Source of the DNA: Lucifuga dentata | Lineage: Eukaryota; Chordata; Actinopteri; Ophidiiformes; Bythitidae | NCBI GenBank assembly: GCA_014773175.1 | Contig: VXCM01001425.1 | Location: 133,069-197,068 of the forward strand | DNA: 64,000 bases | Reading direction: 5' to 3' | Shown here: piece after piece, positions 39,307 to 51,573 of the stretch | Layout of the letters: every line of letters starts with the position of its first letter | How positions within the stretch are numbered: position 1 is the first letter of the stretch | Program-made: the position numbers and the translations under genes | Notes under the pieces: model-generated | The model's input: only the letters and a program-made list of their open reading frames with translations | Told to the model about the DNA's origin: nothing | Databases searched by the model: none

Positions 39307-41850
39307 CTAGTCAGAGAATCTCTGCATGTCACTGTCCCTGCGAACGCTGCTGCTGTCCAGGAAGCGATCACAGGGAAACTCAATGAGGTCCCCCTCCTCT
39401 AGAGGTCCGAGTCGTGGTGGACGACTGCTTTGGTAGCTGGTAAAGTCAGTGGATACCGCAGTGGTCGCCATGGTGGGTCGAAACGGTCGTCGGGTGGAGT
39501 ACATGTGCCGCACGTGCACTGCAGACTTCCTCTTCTGCAACCTTTTCTTCAGATTCCGTCCCAGCCAGATCCCACCGATCACAAGCAAAAGCACAGCGTT
39601 GCCGGCTAGTGTTGCCACAGTCACCAGCTGCAAGTCAGACGTCAGGCCACTATATTGGGTGAACTCTTCAGGGAGAGTGACCAAACCTGCACAGTGGTCA
39701 CGGGGTGCAACTTGACACACAGATCCTCCCACGACTCCTTCAACACAGACCACATAGGTCACATCTGAACTGAGTTCTCGAAGGGTTACAGAGTGAGCTG
39801 TGCCACGGGCGTAAACATAACGGGGGAAACGATCTGGTGTGCCAAATCGGTCAAACAGGATCCGGTAGTGGACTTCATCTAGTCCTGGCCTGGATCCTGG
39901 TGTGTAGCGATGATGTTCCCTGGTGGTCCAATAGACGGTGACCGTGCTGGACGTGACTTGGTCCACTGACACATTAGTGATGAAATGGTGGTTGAACACA
40001 CAGGGGTCTGTGATTACAGGTAGAGCTTCCTGTCCGGCCCTCAGAAGGTCAAACCTCTCTGCTGACTGGGCAGGTGAGGTGGTGGTGGTGAGACCTGTAT
40101 TTGGATCACTGTCCCGGTCTCCACTCTGACTCTGTGTAAATGGTGTGGAAATGGTTGGTGGATCTGTTCTTGAAATTGTATTTGCCCTTTGTCTTCCTTT
40201 GGTACGTTTCCCAGCTGCTTTGGCAGCAGGTCGTGACCTTGGGCTCAGTGGCCCTTTCTTTGGTCTCTTTCTTTCCAGTGAAGAAGCTGTTTCTGCCACC
40301 TCTGGACCCCCTTGGTCTCCCTGGATTCCCACCTCCTCCTGTCCCTCCCTCTTTCTTTTCTCTCCCTCTCTCCTCATCACCACCCCATCCCTGTTACCCT
40401 CATTTGTTCCATCTAAATCTGCACCTTCTGTCTCCTCAACCTCTTCCCTCCTCCTTCCACCTTTCTCCACTTGACCTTCGTCACCTGTCTCCTCCTGAAG
40501 CACTGCATCTCCCTCTCCATTCCTTTTGTCCTCCACCTCCTTTACCAACAAACCCCCTCCCCTGCTTTCCTCAGGCCCACCTTGACCCCCACATAACTGG
40601 GTCCAGTTCCCAGGGGGCTGCAGCTGGGAGCTGTTCACATAATCCAGATATTTCCCCCTCAGAGATGCCGGGTGGTGGCACTGCACAAAAACAGTCAACA
40701 GTTTACCCTGAGAATGTGCAGAAGTCATCCATCTTTTCAGTTCCTCCAAGCGACAGTCGCAGGTCCAGTTGTTGCCATGGAGATCCAGGTCGTAAAGCAC
40801 GTTGTTGAGGGTGAAAATGTCACCGGAAAGGCTGGTGAGCAGGTTGCTCTTGAGCTTCAGCACCCTCAAATGTTTCAGCTGCGAAAAAGCCAAAGAGTTC
40901 ACTTTGGAAATCTGGTTACGACTGAAATCCAGCTCCTCGATTCGCTCCAGAGGGTCGAGGAGGCCAGCGGGGATTTCCTTCAGCTCATTGCCGTCAATCA
41001 GGAACTCTCTGAGGCTGGACAGCCCCTTCAGGGCCCCGCTGTCCAGCCGGGAAATCCTGTTGTTGCTGAGAGAGAGTCTAGACAGTTTTTTCAGATTTTG
41101 GAAGACGTGATTCCCGATGGATTGAATTTCATTTTCGGACAGCAGCAAAGTTGTCAAAAGCTTAAGTTGGGAAAAAGTGAAAACGTTGTGCACGGCTGAC
41201 TGCTTGTTGTGAGCCAGGTTTAGAAAGCGCAGGTTGGTGAGCTTAGAAAAGGCGTTTCTGTTTATATGATGCAGCTGGTTGTGTTCCAGATGCAGATAAT
41301 GCAGACTGGTCAAACTTTTAAAAACAGAGTCCGGAAGTACTTCTATTGCGTTGCCATCTAAGCGCAGTTTAACGAGACTATCCAAGTTAGCAAAGAGATC
41401 TGCTGTGATTTTCTTGATGTCATTATTATTGCCATAGAGGATATTTAACTTCTTGAGGGGTTGTAAAGTTCCAGCGGGTATAGCTGACAACAGATTATGT
41501 CCCAAGTACAACTCCTCCAATTTGGAGAGTTTCTCAAATGCTTTGGGATGAACGGTTTGGACTTGATTGTACTGCAGATTCAGCCTTACGAGGTTACTGT
41601 ACCGTGTGAAGTCGAAGGCAGAGATGTTACTTATAAAGTTTCCCCCAAGGCTGAAGACAAGCACCTCCTCGGGAAGACGCGCCGTGGGTTTGGGCACGGC
41701 GCGTAACCCGCGGTTGGCGCACATTAAGTGCTGGAGGTGCTGACAGTCGCAGCGGTCCGGACAAAAGCCCGTCGCCGGTGAAGACGAGATAAACCCCTCT
41801 AGCGACAGCAGGAAAAGGCATATTCCAGCCACGAAATTCCCGGTATCCAT
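39307..41850 (-). CDS. tril: TRIL, TLR4 interactor with leucine-rich repeats (single coding exon)
   Basis: Type I membrane co-receptor that assists TLR4 (and TLR3) signalling in mammals, strong in brain and glia. The frame is intronless, as in mammals: 847 aa counting from the ATG at 41848-41850. Two codons upstream lies an in-frame GTG, which is not the start. Signal peptide: residues 1 to about 27 (hydrophobic AGICLFLLSL). LRRNT: CPDRCDCQHLQHLMC at about 30-44. About a dozen LRRs (LxxLxLxxNxL) follow to ~360. LRRCT: NNWTCDCRLEELKRWM…C. Next comes a long charged linker, Glu/Gly-rich (about 430-520) then Lys/Arg-rich. A fibronectin type III-like domain (TVTVYWTT…VCVEGV) follows, then one membrane helix (LAGNAVLLLVIGGIWLG) and a ~80-residue basic tail. 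Synteny next to creb5 matches human 7p14.3. Confidence 0.95.
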   Translation of the reverse strand: MDTGNFVAGICLFLLSLEGFISSSPATGFCPDRCDCQHLQHLMCANRGLRAVPKPTARLPEEVLVFSLGGNFISNISAFDFTRYSNLVRLNLQYNQVQTVHPKAFEKLSKLEELYLGHNLLSAIPAGTLQPLKKLNILYGNNNDIKKITADLFANLDSLVKLRLDGNAIEVLPDSVFKSLTSLHYLHLEHNQLHHINRNAFSKLTNLRFLNLAHNKQSAVHNVFTFSQLKLLTTLLLSENEIQSIGNHVFQNLKKLSRLSLSNNRISRLDSGALKGLSSLREFLIDGNELKEIPAGLLDPLERIEELDFSRNQISKVNSLAFSQLKHLRVLKLKSNLLTSLSGDIFTLNNVLYDLDLHGNNWTCDCRLEELKRWMTSAHSQGKLLTVFVQCHHPASLRGKYLDYVNSSQLQPPGNWTQLCGGQGGPEESRGGGLLVKEVEDKRNGEGDAVLQEETGDEGQVEKGGRRREEVEETEGADLDGTNEGNRDGVVMRREGEKRKREGQEEVGIQGDQGGPEVAETASSLERKRPKKGPLSPRSRPAAKAAGKRTKGRQRANTISRTDPPTISTPFTQSQSGDRDSDPNTGLTTTTSPAQSAERFDLLRAGQEALPVITDPCVFNHHFITNVSVDQVTSSTVTVYWTTREHHRYTPGSRPGLDEVHYRILFDRFGTPDRFPRYVYARGTAHSVTLRELSSDVTYVVCVEGVVGGSVCQVAPRDHCAGLVTLPEEFTQYSGLTSDLQLVTVATLAGNAVLLLVIGGIWLGRNLKKRLQKRKSAVHVRHMYSTRRPFRPTMATTAVSTDFTSYQSSRPPRLGPLEEGDLIEFPCDRFLDSSSVRRDSDMQRFSD

Positions 41851-42137
41851 TCCCACGGCGCCGTTGGCACAGCCAGAGGTTCATGCGGCGTTTGCTTGAG
41901 TTGTTCAGGTGCAGTCGCCCGTCTCCTCTCTCACCCCAAAGACCGATTCATCCATTATCCACTTGTTGCTCTAGAAAGTGGAGAGAAAAGTGCAGAACAC
42001 ATCCTAAAATCTGTCAGATTGATCACTAAGCAGCATCTAGACAACAAATACATTTGTGCAGTGCGCTCTGATGCTGTCTGAGGAAACGCTCACCTCCCCA
42101 ATAAGCCTCCATCCCCCCAAGTGGTCATCTGCTGCAA

Positions 42138-42194
<57 letters not shown>

Positions 42195-42500
42195 NGAGAG
42201 AGAGAGAGAGTCCCTCCCCTGCAACTCCGCGTCCCTGCCAAAACCAGATGTGCACAAGCCTTGACGCATGAGATCCAGAACTGTGCGCGTTCACGCAGGT
42301 ACTCACTCACACACACACACACACACACACACACAATTCTTTCAGGCTCCAGTGAGAGATGGGGGGAGACTAAGAAACCCTTTGACCGAGTTTTCTGCGC
42401 GCCCCCGCAGCCACCGGGGATCTGAGATCTGGATCAGATCCTCGGTATGGACAAAGCAGACGGGAAGATTTCCTTCCCACGGAATCCCAGGAGGATCCAG
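41851..42500 (-). promoter_or_regulatory. tril: tril 5' flank
   Basis: Sequence upstream of the tril ATG contains a long (CA)n at 42141-42194 that runs into (GA)n across an unresolved base (42195), and a second (CA)n near 42310-42335. No TATA or CCAAT box stands out. Whether a 5' UTR intron exists cannot be told. Confidence 0.35.
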
Positions 42501-43319
42501 AAGTTCTGGTTATTCTCTCAATTATACATACAAATCAATCCAGGATCACTCATAAAATCCTTTAATTTGCACTTTGATTAGTTTTGATAATTTATATTAG
42601 TCATGTATAGGCTTTGATATGTTTTACTGCCAGTATGACTTTAAATCTGATAATCTGTGAATAAAATAAGAACAAACATAAACGCCATCAACAAATCAAC
42701 AGACTGCACATATACAGTACAGTAGAAACACCATCGACAATCAATCTAACTGTAATTTACCATGCGTTCATTAACGCACCATGTGCTGCATTTAAGGAAC
42801 ACAGATGGTTCACATTTGCAGATGAGGAATTCGGGTCGTGATGTGTGTTAAGACTGACGAGGCGAGGTGCCAAATCAGAACAAAAGATCTCCAAGTTGAA
42901 AGTCTTGGAAATAAATAGACGGAGAATGTGTGTGTTTGGTGAAGCGGAGCGTGTGGAGATCTTGCAGAATGAAGCATGATTTGAAGGTTTGTGCTGCAGT
43001 CTGCAAAGCATGCAGGGTTACTGCCAAGACATCTGTGCGTTTATGGCACATGAGGTAGAGTGCTTACCCCTTGACATACACACTACATAGGCTGCCCTCT
43101 TGTTGAGTGGGTGGGGTGTGCTCTTAGTACTACATGAAATTTTTAAAATCTTTTTTTAAGCAGTTGGCAAAAATATAGATGAAATATCCATGAGCCACAA
43201 CAACTGTGCAATATCAATATTTCTTACGTGCAATAATGTGAATTCAACAACTTCAGCCTGTGGACTATTTTGCTTGCTTATTTTATTTTCCCTTATTTTA
43301 TTTTATTTCAACTTATTAT

Positions 43320-43410
43320 ATTTTGCCTGTTGTTGCCTTGCACTATCCCCTTTGCTGTTGCAACACTGCAATTTCCCGTTGTGGGACTAATAAAGGATTA
43401 TCTTATCTCA
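43320..43410 (+). repeat. LINE-type 3' end
   Basis: Contains CAATTTCCCGTTGTGGGAC followed by TAATAAAGGATTATCTTATCT, the 3' tail with simple-repeat end seen on many fish non-LTR retrotransposon copies. Only the 3' end is present (5' truncated). Confidence 0.6.
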
Positions 43411-43955
43411 TCTTAACAAACAGGAATGCAAAAGTAGCTATACACACACACATACGCACACACAAACACATGCATGGACACACACAATCTGCTACACGAA
43501 TCTGCATGTTCATCTTAAGACAAACGGAGCACATTCTTTTCTCTTTTCCTTTAAACTGACTATGCATGGAGATTTGTCATTCATGGGTGGGACAAATACT
43601 CCAAATTAAAGCAACTCATACACATATACACACATGCATGCGCGCACACACTCTACCCTTGAGAAACAAGTGATGCAATAGTTTCCAGAGCTGAGTTAAT
43701 GGATGACTGTTGCAGCACTGAGCTTCTTGCACGTTCAGCAGAGACCACAGCACTCCATGATTAGCTCCATTCTCACACATGTCTATCTGTATACATCACA
43801 GTCAGACAGTAGACTTATAATATCTGTGTGTGTGTGTCTGAGAGAGAGAGAGAGAGAGAGAGACAGAAATACAGCCTTTGTGGAATGCCCCTCTCTGGGA
43901 GGTCATTTCCTGTTTGGCCCTCTCTCTATAGTATTTCTCCATCTTCGCCATCTCC

Positions 43956-44011
<56 letters not shown>

Positions 44012-45204
44012 CCCCTCTCTCAGGAACACACACATTGAGAAAACAATCAATGAGCTCAGAGATTTGGCCTCAGACACACTGGGACTAGTCCATTTGTTTT
44101 ATAGCAGTCGCCTGTTTTGCATCAGAATTGCAGGGAATAGACAGTAGAATGGAACCGACTTCAACGGTTTATGTCCAGACTGGGTTTTACTGTAACATCA
44201 GAAATAACCCGTGCTTAACTCGAATGTAATAACATTTGCAAGAAGGTAGGAGTGAATGAAAATTATGGATAAGCAAACAACTGCTCAGACAAAGAATTTT
44301 TGTCCCCAAGAGAACTGAGTAAAAGAGATGCAATGCAGATTTAAGTGAAAGATGGAAAGAAAGTAAAAAAAAAAAAAAAAAAAAACAAGTCTGAGGAAAG
44401 TGGGAGTAGCGACTCAGAGGAGGAGGAAAGCGAATGCCTGGATCGACTGGTGAAGCCAGATTTTGTTACGAAGGAAACTCCTCAGGAGTTGACCCAGATT
44501 CACAGACACTCGTACAATAGGCGGCATTGAGGACCCCGTACAGAGCTGTCTATCCCCGTGCCTGCACACAAAGAAGGTTACAGGCTGGATTCACCAGCTC
44601 ATCCTTTCTTCACCTCCCTCTCCTCCCAGCAGGCCTCTCGCTGTCCAATCAGCAAGCCATATGACACTTCATTCCTGCAGCAGACAGCGTGTGTGTGGGA
44701 GAGAAACCTAATTCCGTCACAGGGAGAAAGAGTAGGGCTTATGTCTGCACCTGAGTGTGTGTGTTACATAGGACTGACAAAATGTGTGTGGAAAATGTGC
44801 TTGTGTGAGAGAGTGTGTGCATGAAATACAGAATATGCAGGTCAATGGAAGTGTATCTGTGCCTCTGTGTTTGCTTGCATGCACAACTGTATATGTTATT
44901 GCCATGCACTATCCTTGCACTTTGTAAATGAAATGATACTGCAGTGTATGAAGTCTGGGAGTGTTGCATTTCTCTGACATCGTCCATACATGTTGAGACA
45001 TCTTTTGTATAAAAAGAAGTGTATATGGTGTGTGTGTGTATATGTGTATGTGTGTGCATGGGGGGATTGNGGGTGTAATATAGAAGCACTAACAAGAAGA
45101 ATTATTTTACATATTTGCTGACACCTCAGGAGACATAACGTAACTAAATAATAAATAAAATGCTCAAATGCTGTACTTGTTTATATATACTGCACTATAT
45201 TTAT

Positions 45205-45306
45205 ATATTTATATCTGAAATATAGTGCAGTATATGCACTATATACTATATACACTATATTGCACTATATACACTATATACTGCACTATATTTCAGATAT
45301 AAATAT
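45205..45306. repeat. Perfect 31-bp inverted repeat, 40-base AT-rich loop
   Basis: The arms 45205-45235 and 45276-45306 are exact reverse complements (core CTGAAATATAGTGCAG), and the loop repeats the same CACTATATA vocabulary. Could be a short fold-back element or a templated inversion; non-coding. Confidence 0.85.
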
Positions 45307-45644
45307 TGTACTTTTTACTCCACTACATTTGTAGAATAGCTGTATTCACCAGTTACTTTGCAGAAAAAGGTTTAATGTGTAAAATACATAATAAGTTTGA
45401 AAATATTTGGTTTTTCGATGGCAAAAATTTGAAAGCAGGACTTCTTCTCCCACCGCTGGTCTCTAATCTAGCACTGTTTAATCCAGATCTGAAATAAAGG
45501 GATTAAACAGACATTAATTTTGAGTGAATTGCACCTTTAAAAATACCATCTACTAATGTGTAAAAAAGAAGTTGAATGCTGCATCTTAGGATAACAGGAC
45601 AAGTAATGTAAACAAATAAGAACTGAGCATCTACACACACGCAC

Positions 45645-45693
<49 letters not shown>

Positions 45694-46355
45694 CCTCCAG
45701 AATCACACAAGCCACAGAAGAAGATAACCTTGAAGGAATAATTTATCATATACACCTGAGGCGGCTCTTCTCGTTCACATTTCGCACACCTACACGTGCA
45801 GGAACACACACAAACACACACCTATATCCCCACACACAGCAGGAGTGACAGTGTAAGGGACTAATGAACCTCACACACAAACACAAACCTGTTGGAAGTG
45901 ATGTTACTGGAAACGTGCCTCTTATTGTATCTCAGAAAAGTCAGGGATCTGAGTGGCTCGCTTTTCCCTGAGGGCTTTAAACTTACCAGAGAGACGATCC
46001 TTATGTGAAACATCCGGTAATTTAACACTGCATGAAACAAGAAAATGTCTGGAGCTTGATAGTGATCAGTGTAAAAGATGGACTGGGCTGAAGATGAACA
46101 GCAGTGTTGTGCTTCAGATTATCCCTCAACCAGTGATCTAAGCTATATGGACTATTTCCCACAAACAACAGATTGGCCATGTGATTGGCAGGGCTGGAAA
46201 ACGCGTACATGTGTGATTTTGCATTTCTTGGTGTGTAAGATCCTATTTCACATGTTCCCTTGTTGCTTTAAAGAATCGAGAGGGATAAAATAACAACAGG
46301 AAGAGAGTAGAACAAAGCAAAGGGAAGAAAGAGGCTATGAGGAGGGGTGGAGGTA

Positions 46356-46428
<73 letters not shown>

Positions 46429-46521
46429 GGGGCTTTACATGAGCAGCAGCTGTTGGAATTATTAAGTACTTTAGCTGGAGTTAAGAATCACAGATCTCCC
46501 CTATATTCACATGCTTTAGCA

Positions 46522-46557
<36 letters not shown>

Positions 46558-49158
46558 GTGAGTGGATAAGTGGATGTATGAATGTGTTTATACACTTACA
46601 GAGAGATGGAGGGAAAAAGACTATAATTCCCTCTCTGCAACATGTCTGCATCTACACTGACATGTCTCCTCAGCGTAGATGCATCATACCTTCATCATAC
46701 ATGACGGACACTCAGCCTGTACTGTGAATGTTACACACATACTGATGATGGATGATGCACCTATAGCCGTAATCTGAGCATCTGGGTCCCATTCCTGCAA
46801 CCCCTTCGGCATCCCAACCATTCCCCATGCTTAGCCCCCCCCAGCTGGTTCCTATCGTAAGAGGGAGAAAAGATGGGCAAGATGGCGAAAGAGAGTGCAA
46901 CTCTCTATTGCATACCATTCTATCAAAACTCAGACTTGTCAAAAATTTAAAAAAACGTGTTACATTAAGCGACTGCTGCTATAAAAATGCACGATGAACC
47001 CAATGACTGATTGTAAAAACACTAGTGCATGGTGAAATGTGGGAAATGCATTCGTCCAGCATTCTTTCTTTGCTTTTGGGAGATCTCCAGCCTCTCCTGA
47101 CCTCTCGGGGTCACGTTGTGTCGTTGAGAGAAATACGTTGAATGAGAGGAGGGATAGAGAAGGAGAAGAGGGGAGTTAAGGGTGGCCGAGCTATCAGGGT
47201 TTCAGTAGAGTTGAGAACGGAGGGAATAGAGGAGGAGGGAGGAAGGGAGGGAGCGAGGTTCTCGACATCTGGAAAAAATTACAGAACATGCTATTGCTCT
47301 GTTGAAAGGGTGGAGAGCGTGGAGGGGGAGATAGAGGAATAAAGGAGGGTAGTGTAAAGGATAGTGATGTGTGTGTGTGTTGGGAGGGCTTTGATCTCCC
47401 ACGTTTGAAAGAAACTGTCTGCACACACGTAATCAACCTCAATCACATAATGACGGTGAGGGAATGTAAGGCCTTAAGATCTTCAGATCACTGAGCCACG
47501 TGGAAGATAACACTCGTACTCAAGAGCTCAAACAGCCTGAAAATGGTGGCAGGCTGCACAATAGTTGCACGATACGAGCACGTATGATAGTGAAGGCATG
47601 CACAAAAGCAGACGCACACGCACAAACTCTAGATTTGCATTTCTCAAGCTAACACAATCCATAACAAGTTACAAACAAAGATGGATTACAAAAAAATCTC
47701 TTTATGAGTCATTAAAACAAAGAAATCAGTCAGCAGCTTCGACTGCAGGAACATCTGATCTGCAGCTGTCAGTGCATTCCGCGCTGCATTGCTTCTGTGC
47801 AATATCGCCACCTGTAGACATGGAGCATCATAGCAGAAAGGCCTCGTGTGAGGAGAAATGTTCTTTTTGCTTCTCCTGCCCATGCTCCGAGAGGTCCAGC
47901 TGTAGAATAGACTGGAGCTGCTCAGAGGCACTTCAGCTTGCAACCCAGAGCTACAATTTCAAGGACACCATTCCGCTTGATTATGCCTTCTTAACTTTTT
48001 GCAGATACTGTATGCACTTTAAGTTAAATTTCACAGTGCAAGTCAGTAAATAACAGAGTTTCTTCTTGCAGTGCAATACAGCATTAAGGTCTCTGTAATT
48101 AGTTTTCTTTTTGTTCTTGTTAAACTGAAATCCACATAAGAGAAATCAACCAGATTTTCTAAGAATATTATAAGAATTTGAAATACAGTGAGCAGCATTT
48201 CAATGATACTGAGGCTCAGTGTGTAGTAACAATATCCAACCTATAGATGACACTGTCATACATAATCCTTGTGCCTCTGTGTATGTGCTTGTGTGTGTGA
48301 GTGTGTGTGGTCAGACTGAAAGTTGAAAGGCGATAGGTAATATAAATAGTTAGTCTGGCATTACACCGTATCAACTATCACCTTTCACTACACCATCTTA
48401 CGAATGTCTCTGCAATTCATATGACCCATTTCCTTTTTAATAATTGCAATGACTTCAATTTGATGTAGCTTGATGTCTTTTTCGGCTTGTATAGACAGGT
48501 GTGGTTGAGAGTACGTGTCTGTGTTGTCAGGTAAACCAGGGTGTGTTCTGTTGTGGTTATATTTGTCATCACTGAGCCCATGGGAAACCACTTTGGTCTG
48601 TCTATGAAAGGATCTGTGATATAGTGCAATTACAAAACATCCTCTTGTATTTCCAACTTGCTTTATTCTAGAAATGCCACACCTTCCTATCATATTTCTG
48701 CAATCATCATTCAGCCACGAGAAACCCATTCCTGTTAACTCCAAATGCCACTATGAGTTTTTTCCTGCCCACGCCCAACTCTGATTCTCCCTTTCAGAGA
48801 CATTTTCCCCTTTTTTCTGTTTTCCCTTCTTTCTGTTGCCATAGAAATAGGCTCAGGCAGGAAGTGACATCCTCATACCTATACAAATGAGGAGATTTGT
48901 TTTGTTGGGTAAACAAATCCAGACAAGAAGTTGGTGCAGAGAGCTACAAGAGCAAGAGAGATGGCAGAGAAGTGGAGAGAACACACACGAACACACACAG
49001 ACACATGCTCACTAATTCGCCCACTCGCTTATTCAGTCTGAGCACGGTGACGCTAACTTTCCTGCTTGTCTCACTTACATGACAACAGTCAACAGTTGTG
49101 GGTAAAGCCATCTTTACAACCAGATTGTCTGAAGGAACTCATTAAACAATCTGTGCCC

Positions 49159-49203
49159 TGTGTTCTGTCTTCTCAAGTTGCCAGCTTGAGAAGACAGAAC
49201 ACA
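49159..49203. repeat. Perfect 19-bp hairpin, 7-base loop
   Basis: The arm TGTGTTCTGTCTTCTCAAG (49159-49177) is exactly reverse complementary to 49185-49203, with loop TTGCCAG. No G/U bulges, and too short and too perfect for a typical microRNA precursor. Confidence 0.85.
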
Positions 49204-49549
49204 CATGCTGGGCTTTACATAGGAAGAAACGTTTCTCTGCATCTACACAAGGCAGCATTAAAATGTAATAGATGTAATGTATTTGTGTTATACAGAGGCA
49301 GAATGAAGGTAAAAAAAAAATGTACCTTGAGCACGTAACTAAGTTAAAATTTATTCATTTTTTTTTAACTGTTTATTAAAACCAAAACTGAGAGCTATCG
49401 GATGAAAATACAACATAACATGGTTAGGTTATTTATTAACATGGATTGTCAGCAAAATTAATTTGAATTATTAGCAAGAGTTATACAAATAAAAGTCACA
49501 TCAAAAATGTATTTATTAATTTATATGTTATTTAGTTTATTTAATCTCA

Positions 49550-49594
<45 letters not shown>

Positions 49595-49724
49595 TGAATG
49601 AGTTCATTGACTAATATATTTACGGTATTTGTTTATTTACTGTTGTAACGTAGTTCATGTATACCTGACACTAGTTTGACGTTAAACTCTCACCTGATTT
49701 TTTTTTTTTTTTTNTTTTTTTTTT

Positions 49725-49889
49725 TTTTTCTGACTTACGTCACCGCGTGGCTCACTTTAAAAACGTGTACGCTCCACCTTTTATCCGCCCTCTTTCTTGT
49801 GATTGGCTAAGATGCGTGTCACTCAATACAGGCCCCTCCCCCTCTACAACCTTGGGCATGAATCTCGAGCAGCTGCGGCTTGCAGCCAG
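49725..49889 (+). promoter_or_regulatory. osbpl3: osbpl3 promoter and candidate 5' UTR exon
   Basis: A CRE-like TTACGTCA (49735-49742) continues into CCGCG, and an inverted CCAAT box (GATTGGC) lies at about 49801. A GC-richer stretch then ends with the possible donor GCAGCCAG|GTACAG near 49889. It is the only promoter-like block between tril and the first osbpl3 coding exon on the plus strand. Assignment is by position. Poly-T with an unresolved base at 49714 lies immediately upstream. Confidence 0.4.
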
Positions 49890-50468
49890 GTACAGGAACC
49901 TTCTGTTTCAGGGCGTGATGCTGTAATTTTTTCGTCACAACACCGTAAGAAATTATTTTTTAAATTTATATTCCTAACTCCTGTGAATGTATATTAGTCT
50001 GTTTAGTGATATTTTGTATCCAGCCTCCGTTTGAATTAAGCGACAGAGTGACAGCATTCATGTCGAAGTAAAACCTCGCTGCTTTCGATGGAATTATTAA
50101 TGGGACTTCCTGCCTAACATTTGGTCTGAATTGGTGTGTGTAGTCGTGTGAAAGTGTGTGTATCCTCAGGCTAATTTGTTGTTTCGTTGTGTGTGCGCTG
50201 GTTTCATGACCACATGTGGAATGAGAACATTATGTCTGTGCGGGCAACTTGGAAGTGCTGTGTGGGCAGCAGAGAGCAAAACGCTGCGTGTCACAGAGAC
50301 ACCTGACGAGTTTGTCCCCATTAACTTTTACTGTTCCTCTGTAAATTATCACGGAATCATGGCTTCAGTGTGTCTGTTCTGACATTATAGTGGTTTTATT
50401 CCCCAAAGGATATAGTTGCAGCTGTTGGCATTAAGACGACTTTTTTTTTTTAATTTAACGTAGGATCT

Positions 50469-50880
50469 CATGGTTCTTAAACTGTGATACGTGTGCCACT
50501 GTTGTACTTGAAGTGATGGTACACCAGCTCAAGACATTTTTAGAGAATCAAGACAATGAAAATCTATGAAAATTTTGTAATTGTGGCAGAATTCATAAAT
50601 GAAGTGGGATTTATCACAAACTCTTTGCTATGAAGGTTTAGTTGTTAAACATTTTTTTGTTATTGTTGGAAATAACCCAACTTGTCCCATGTGCACATTA
50701 TGTACTTTTGTACTTACGTAGATGTCAATAACTTTTTGAGCTCACGCTGTAAAGTTTTCAGTGCAGGCATGAGGTTTTTCTCTGATTTTTCTTACAGTTG
50801 GCATTTTTTTTTTTTTTTTTNTTTTTTTTTTTTTTTTTGGTGAGGTAGTATTCTTTGTTGAAAATGTTTGAGAACCAGTG
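50469..50880. mobile_element. Degraded hAT-like element
   Basis: Left CATGGTTCTTAAACTGTG and right TTTGAGAACCAGTG resemble the ends of the 24596-24918 element, with shared subterminal words (GTACTTGAAGTG, TGAGGTAGTA). It contains a T-run with an unresolved base at 50821. No clear target duplication remains. Confidence 0.65.
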
Positions 50881-51573
50881 TCATGCAATGGTCATACATG
50901 TTAAGCCCCAGTCAGCACTGGTGGTACTTCAGTGATTTTGGTTTTTATCAGTACTTTCCTGCTGCACCTCTCAGTCCAGACATGATCAGTCTGTGCATGA
51001 CTGGTCACGGCGTTACTCTCACTGTGCCATTCATACAAAGTCTGTAGGTCACATGGTCAATTGTAAGCAAAACTGTTCCTGAAGTTCCTTTTTTGTTTAT
51101 TACAAAGATGCTTATAGGTGATTTTATGAATTACATGGCATACTAACAGACTGACAGGGATTTGGCAGATCTGGAGGCAATGGGTAATTTATTCCACTAC
51201 AAGGGTACTACAGAGGAGAATTGGCATAAAGCCACAGTGAAAAACGAGAATTGTTGGAGCAACATAAAAGCACCATTGGTAGCACACAAATGAATTAAGT
51301 TTTTTTTTTATGCAGATAAATTACTTCTAAGATTTTACTCATTTATTTGTGTGTTACCAGTTGTGGTAATTTTGTTTTGATCCAACAATTCTCCTTTTCC
51401 AGTGCTATTACGTTAACTGATAGTGAAGCCTTAGCTATAAATGGGTAATGAAGCTGTATTTAGAAATAATCTTTTAATGAAGGAAAAAGAAAAAAATATG
51501 TGTTCAACTGTTGCACTTCCTGCTCACTAAAATCTACCTAGATATGTGTTTTCATTTACACAGTAGCTCTCTG

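Larger units (their letters stand above)
42501..49720. other. tril-osbpl3 intergenic interval, no supported gene
   Basis: Seven kilobases with many microsatellites ((GA)n 43840-43862, (CT)n 43962-44007, (CA)n 45648-45690, (GT)n/(GA)n 46354-46424, (AAT)n 49548-49591), a LINE-type 3' end (43320-43410), an AT-rich perfect inverted repeat (45205-45306) and a 19-bp hairpin (49159-49203). Two open frames, 44345-44530 (Lys/Glu/Ser-rich) and 47565-48053, lack recognisable homology, splice context or neighbours and are not called as genes. Confidence 0.6.

Noticed and set aside
40140..40808. 222-residue plus-strand open frame opposite tril
   Set aside because: It is the antisense shadow of the tril linker (Leu/Pro-rich because the sense strand is Glu/Gly/Lys-rich) and has no homology or splice context.
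41851..41856. GTG two codons upstream as tril start
   Set aside because: Vertebrate initiation at GTG is improbable and the adjacent ATG begins a normal signal peptide.
47565..48053. 162-residue open frame between tril and osbpl3
   Set aside because: No recognisable domain, no splice partners, irregular composition; probably chance.
49159..49203. microRNA precursor
   Set aside because: Stem of only 19 bp, fully paired with no bulges; no longer lower stem.
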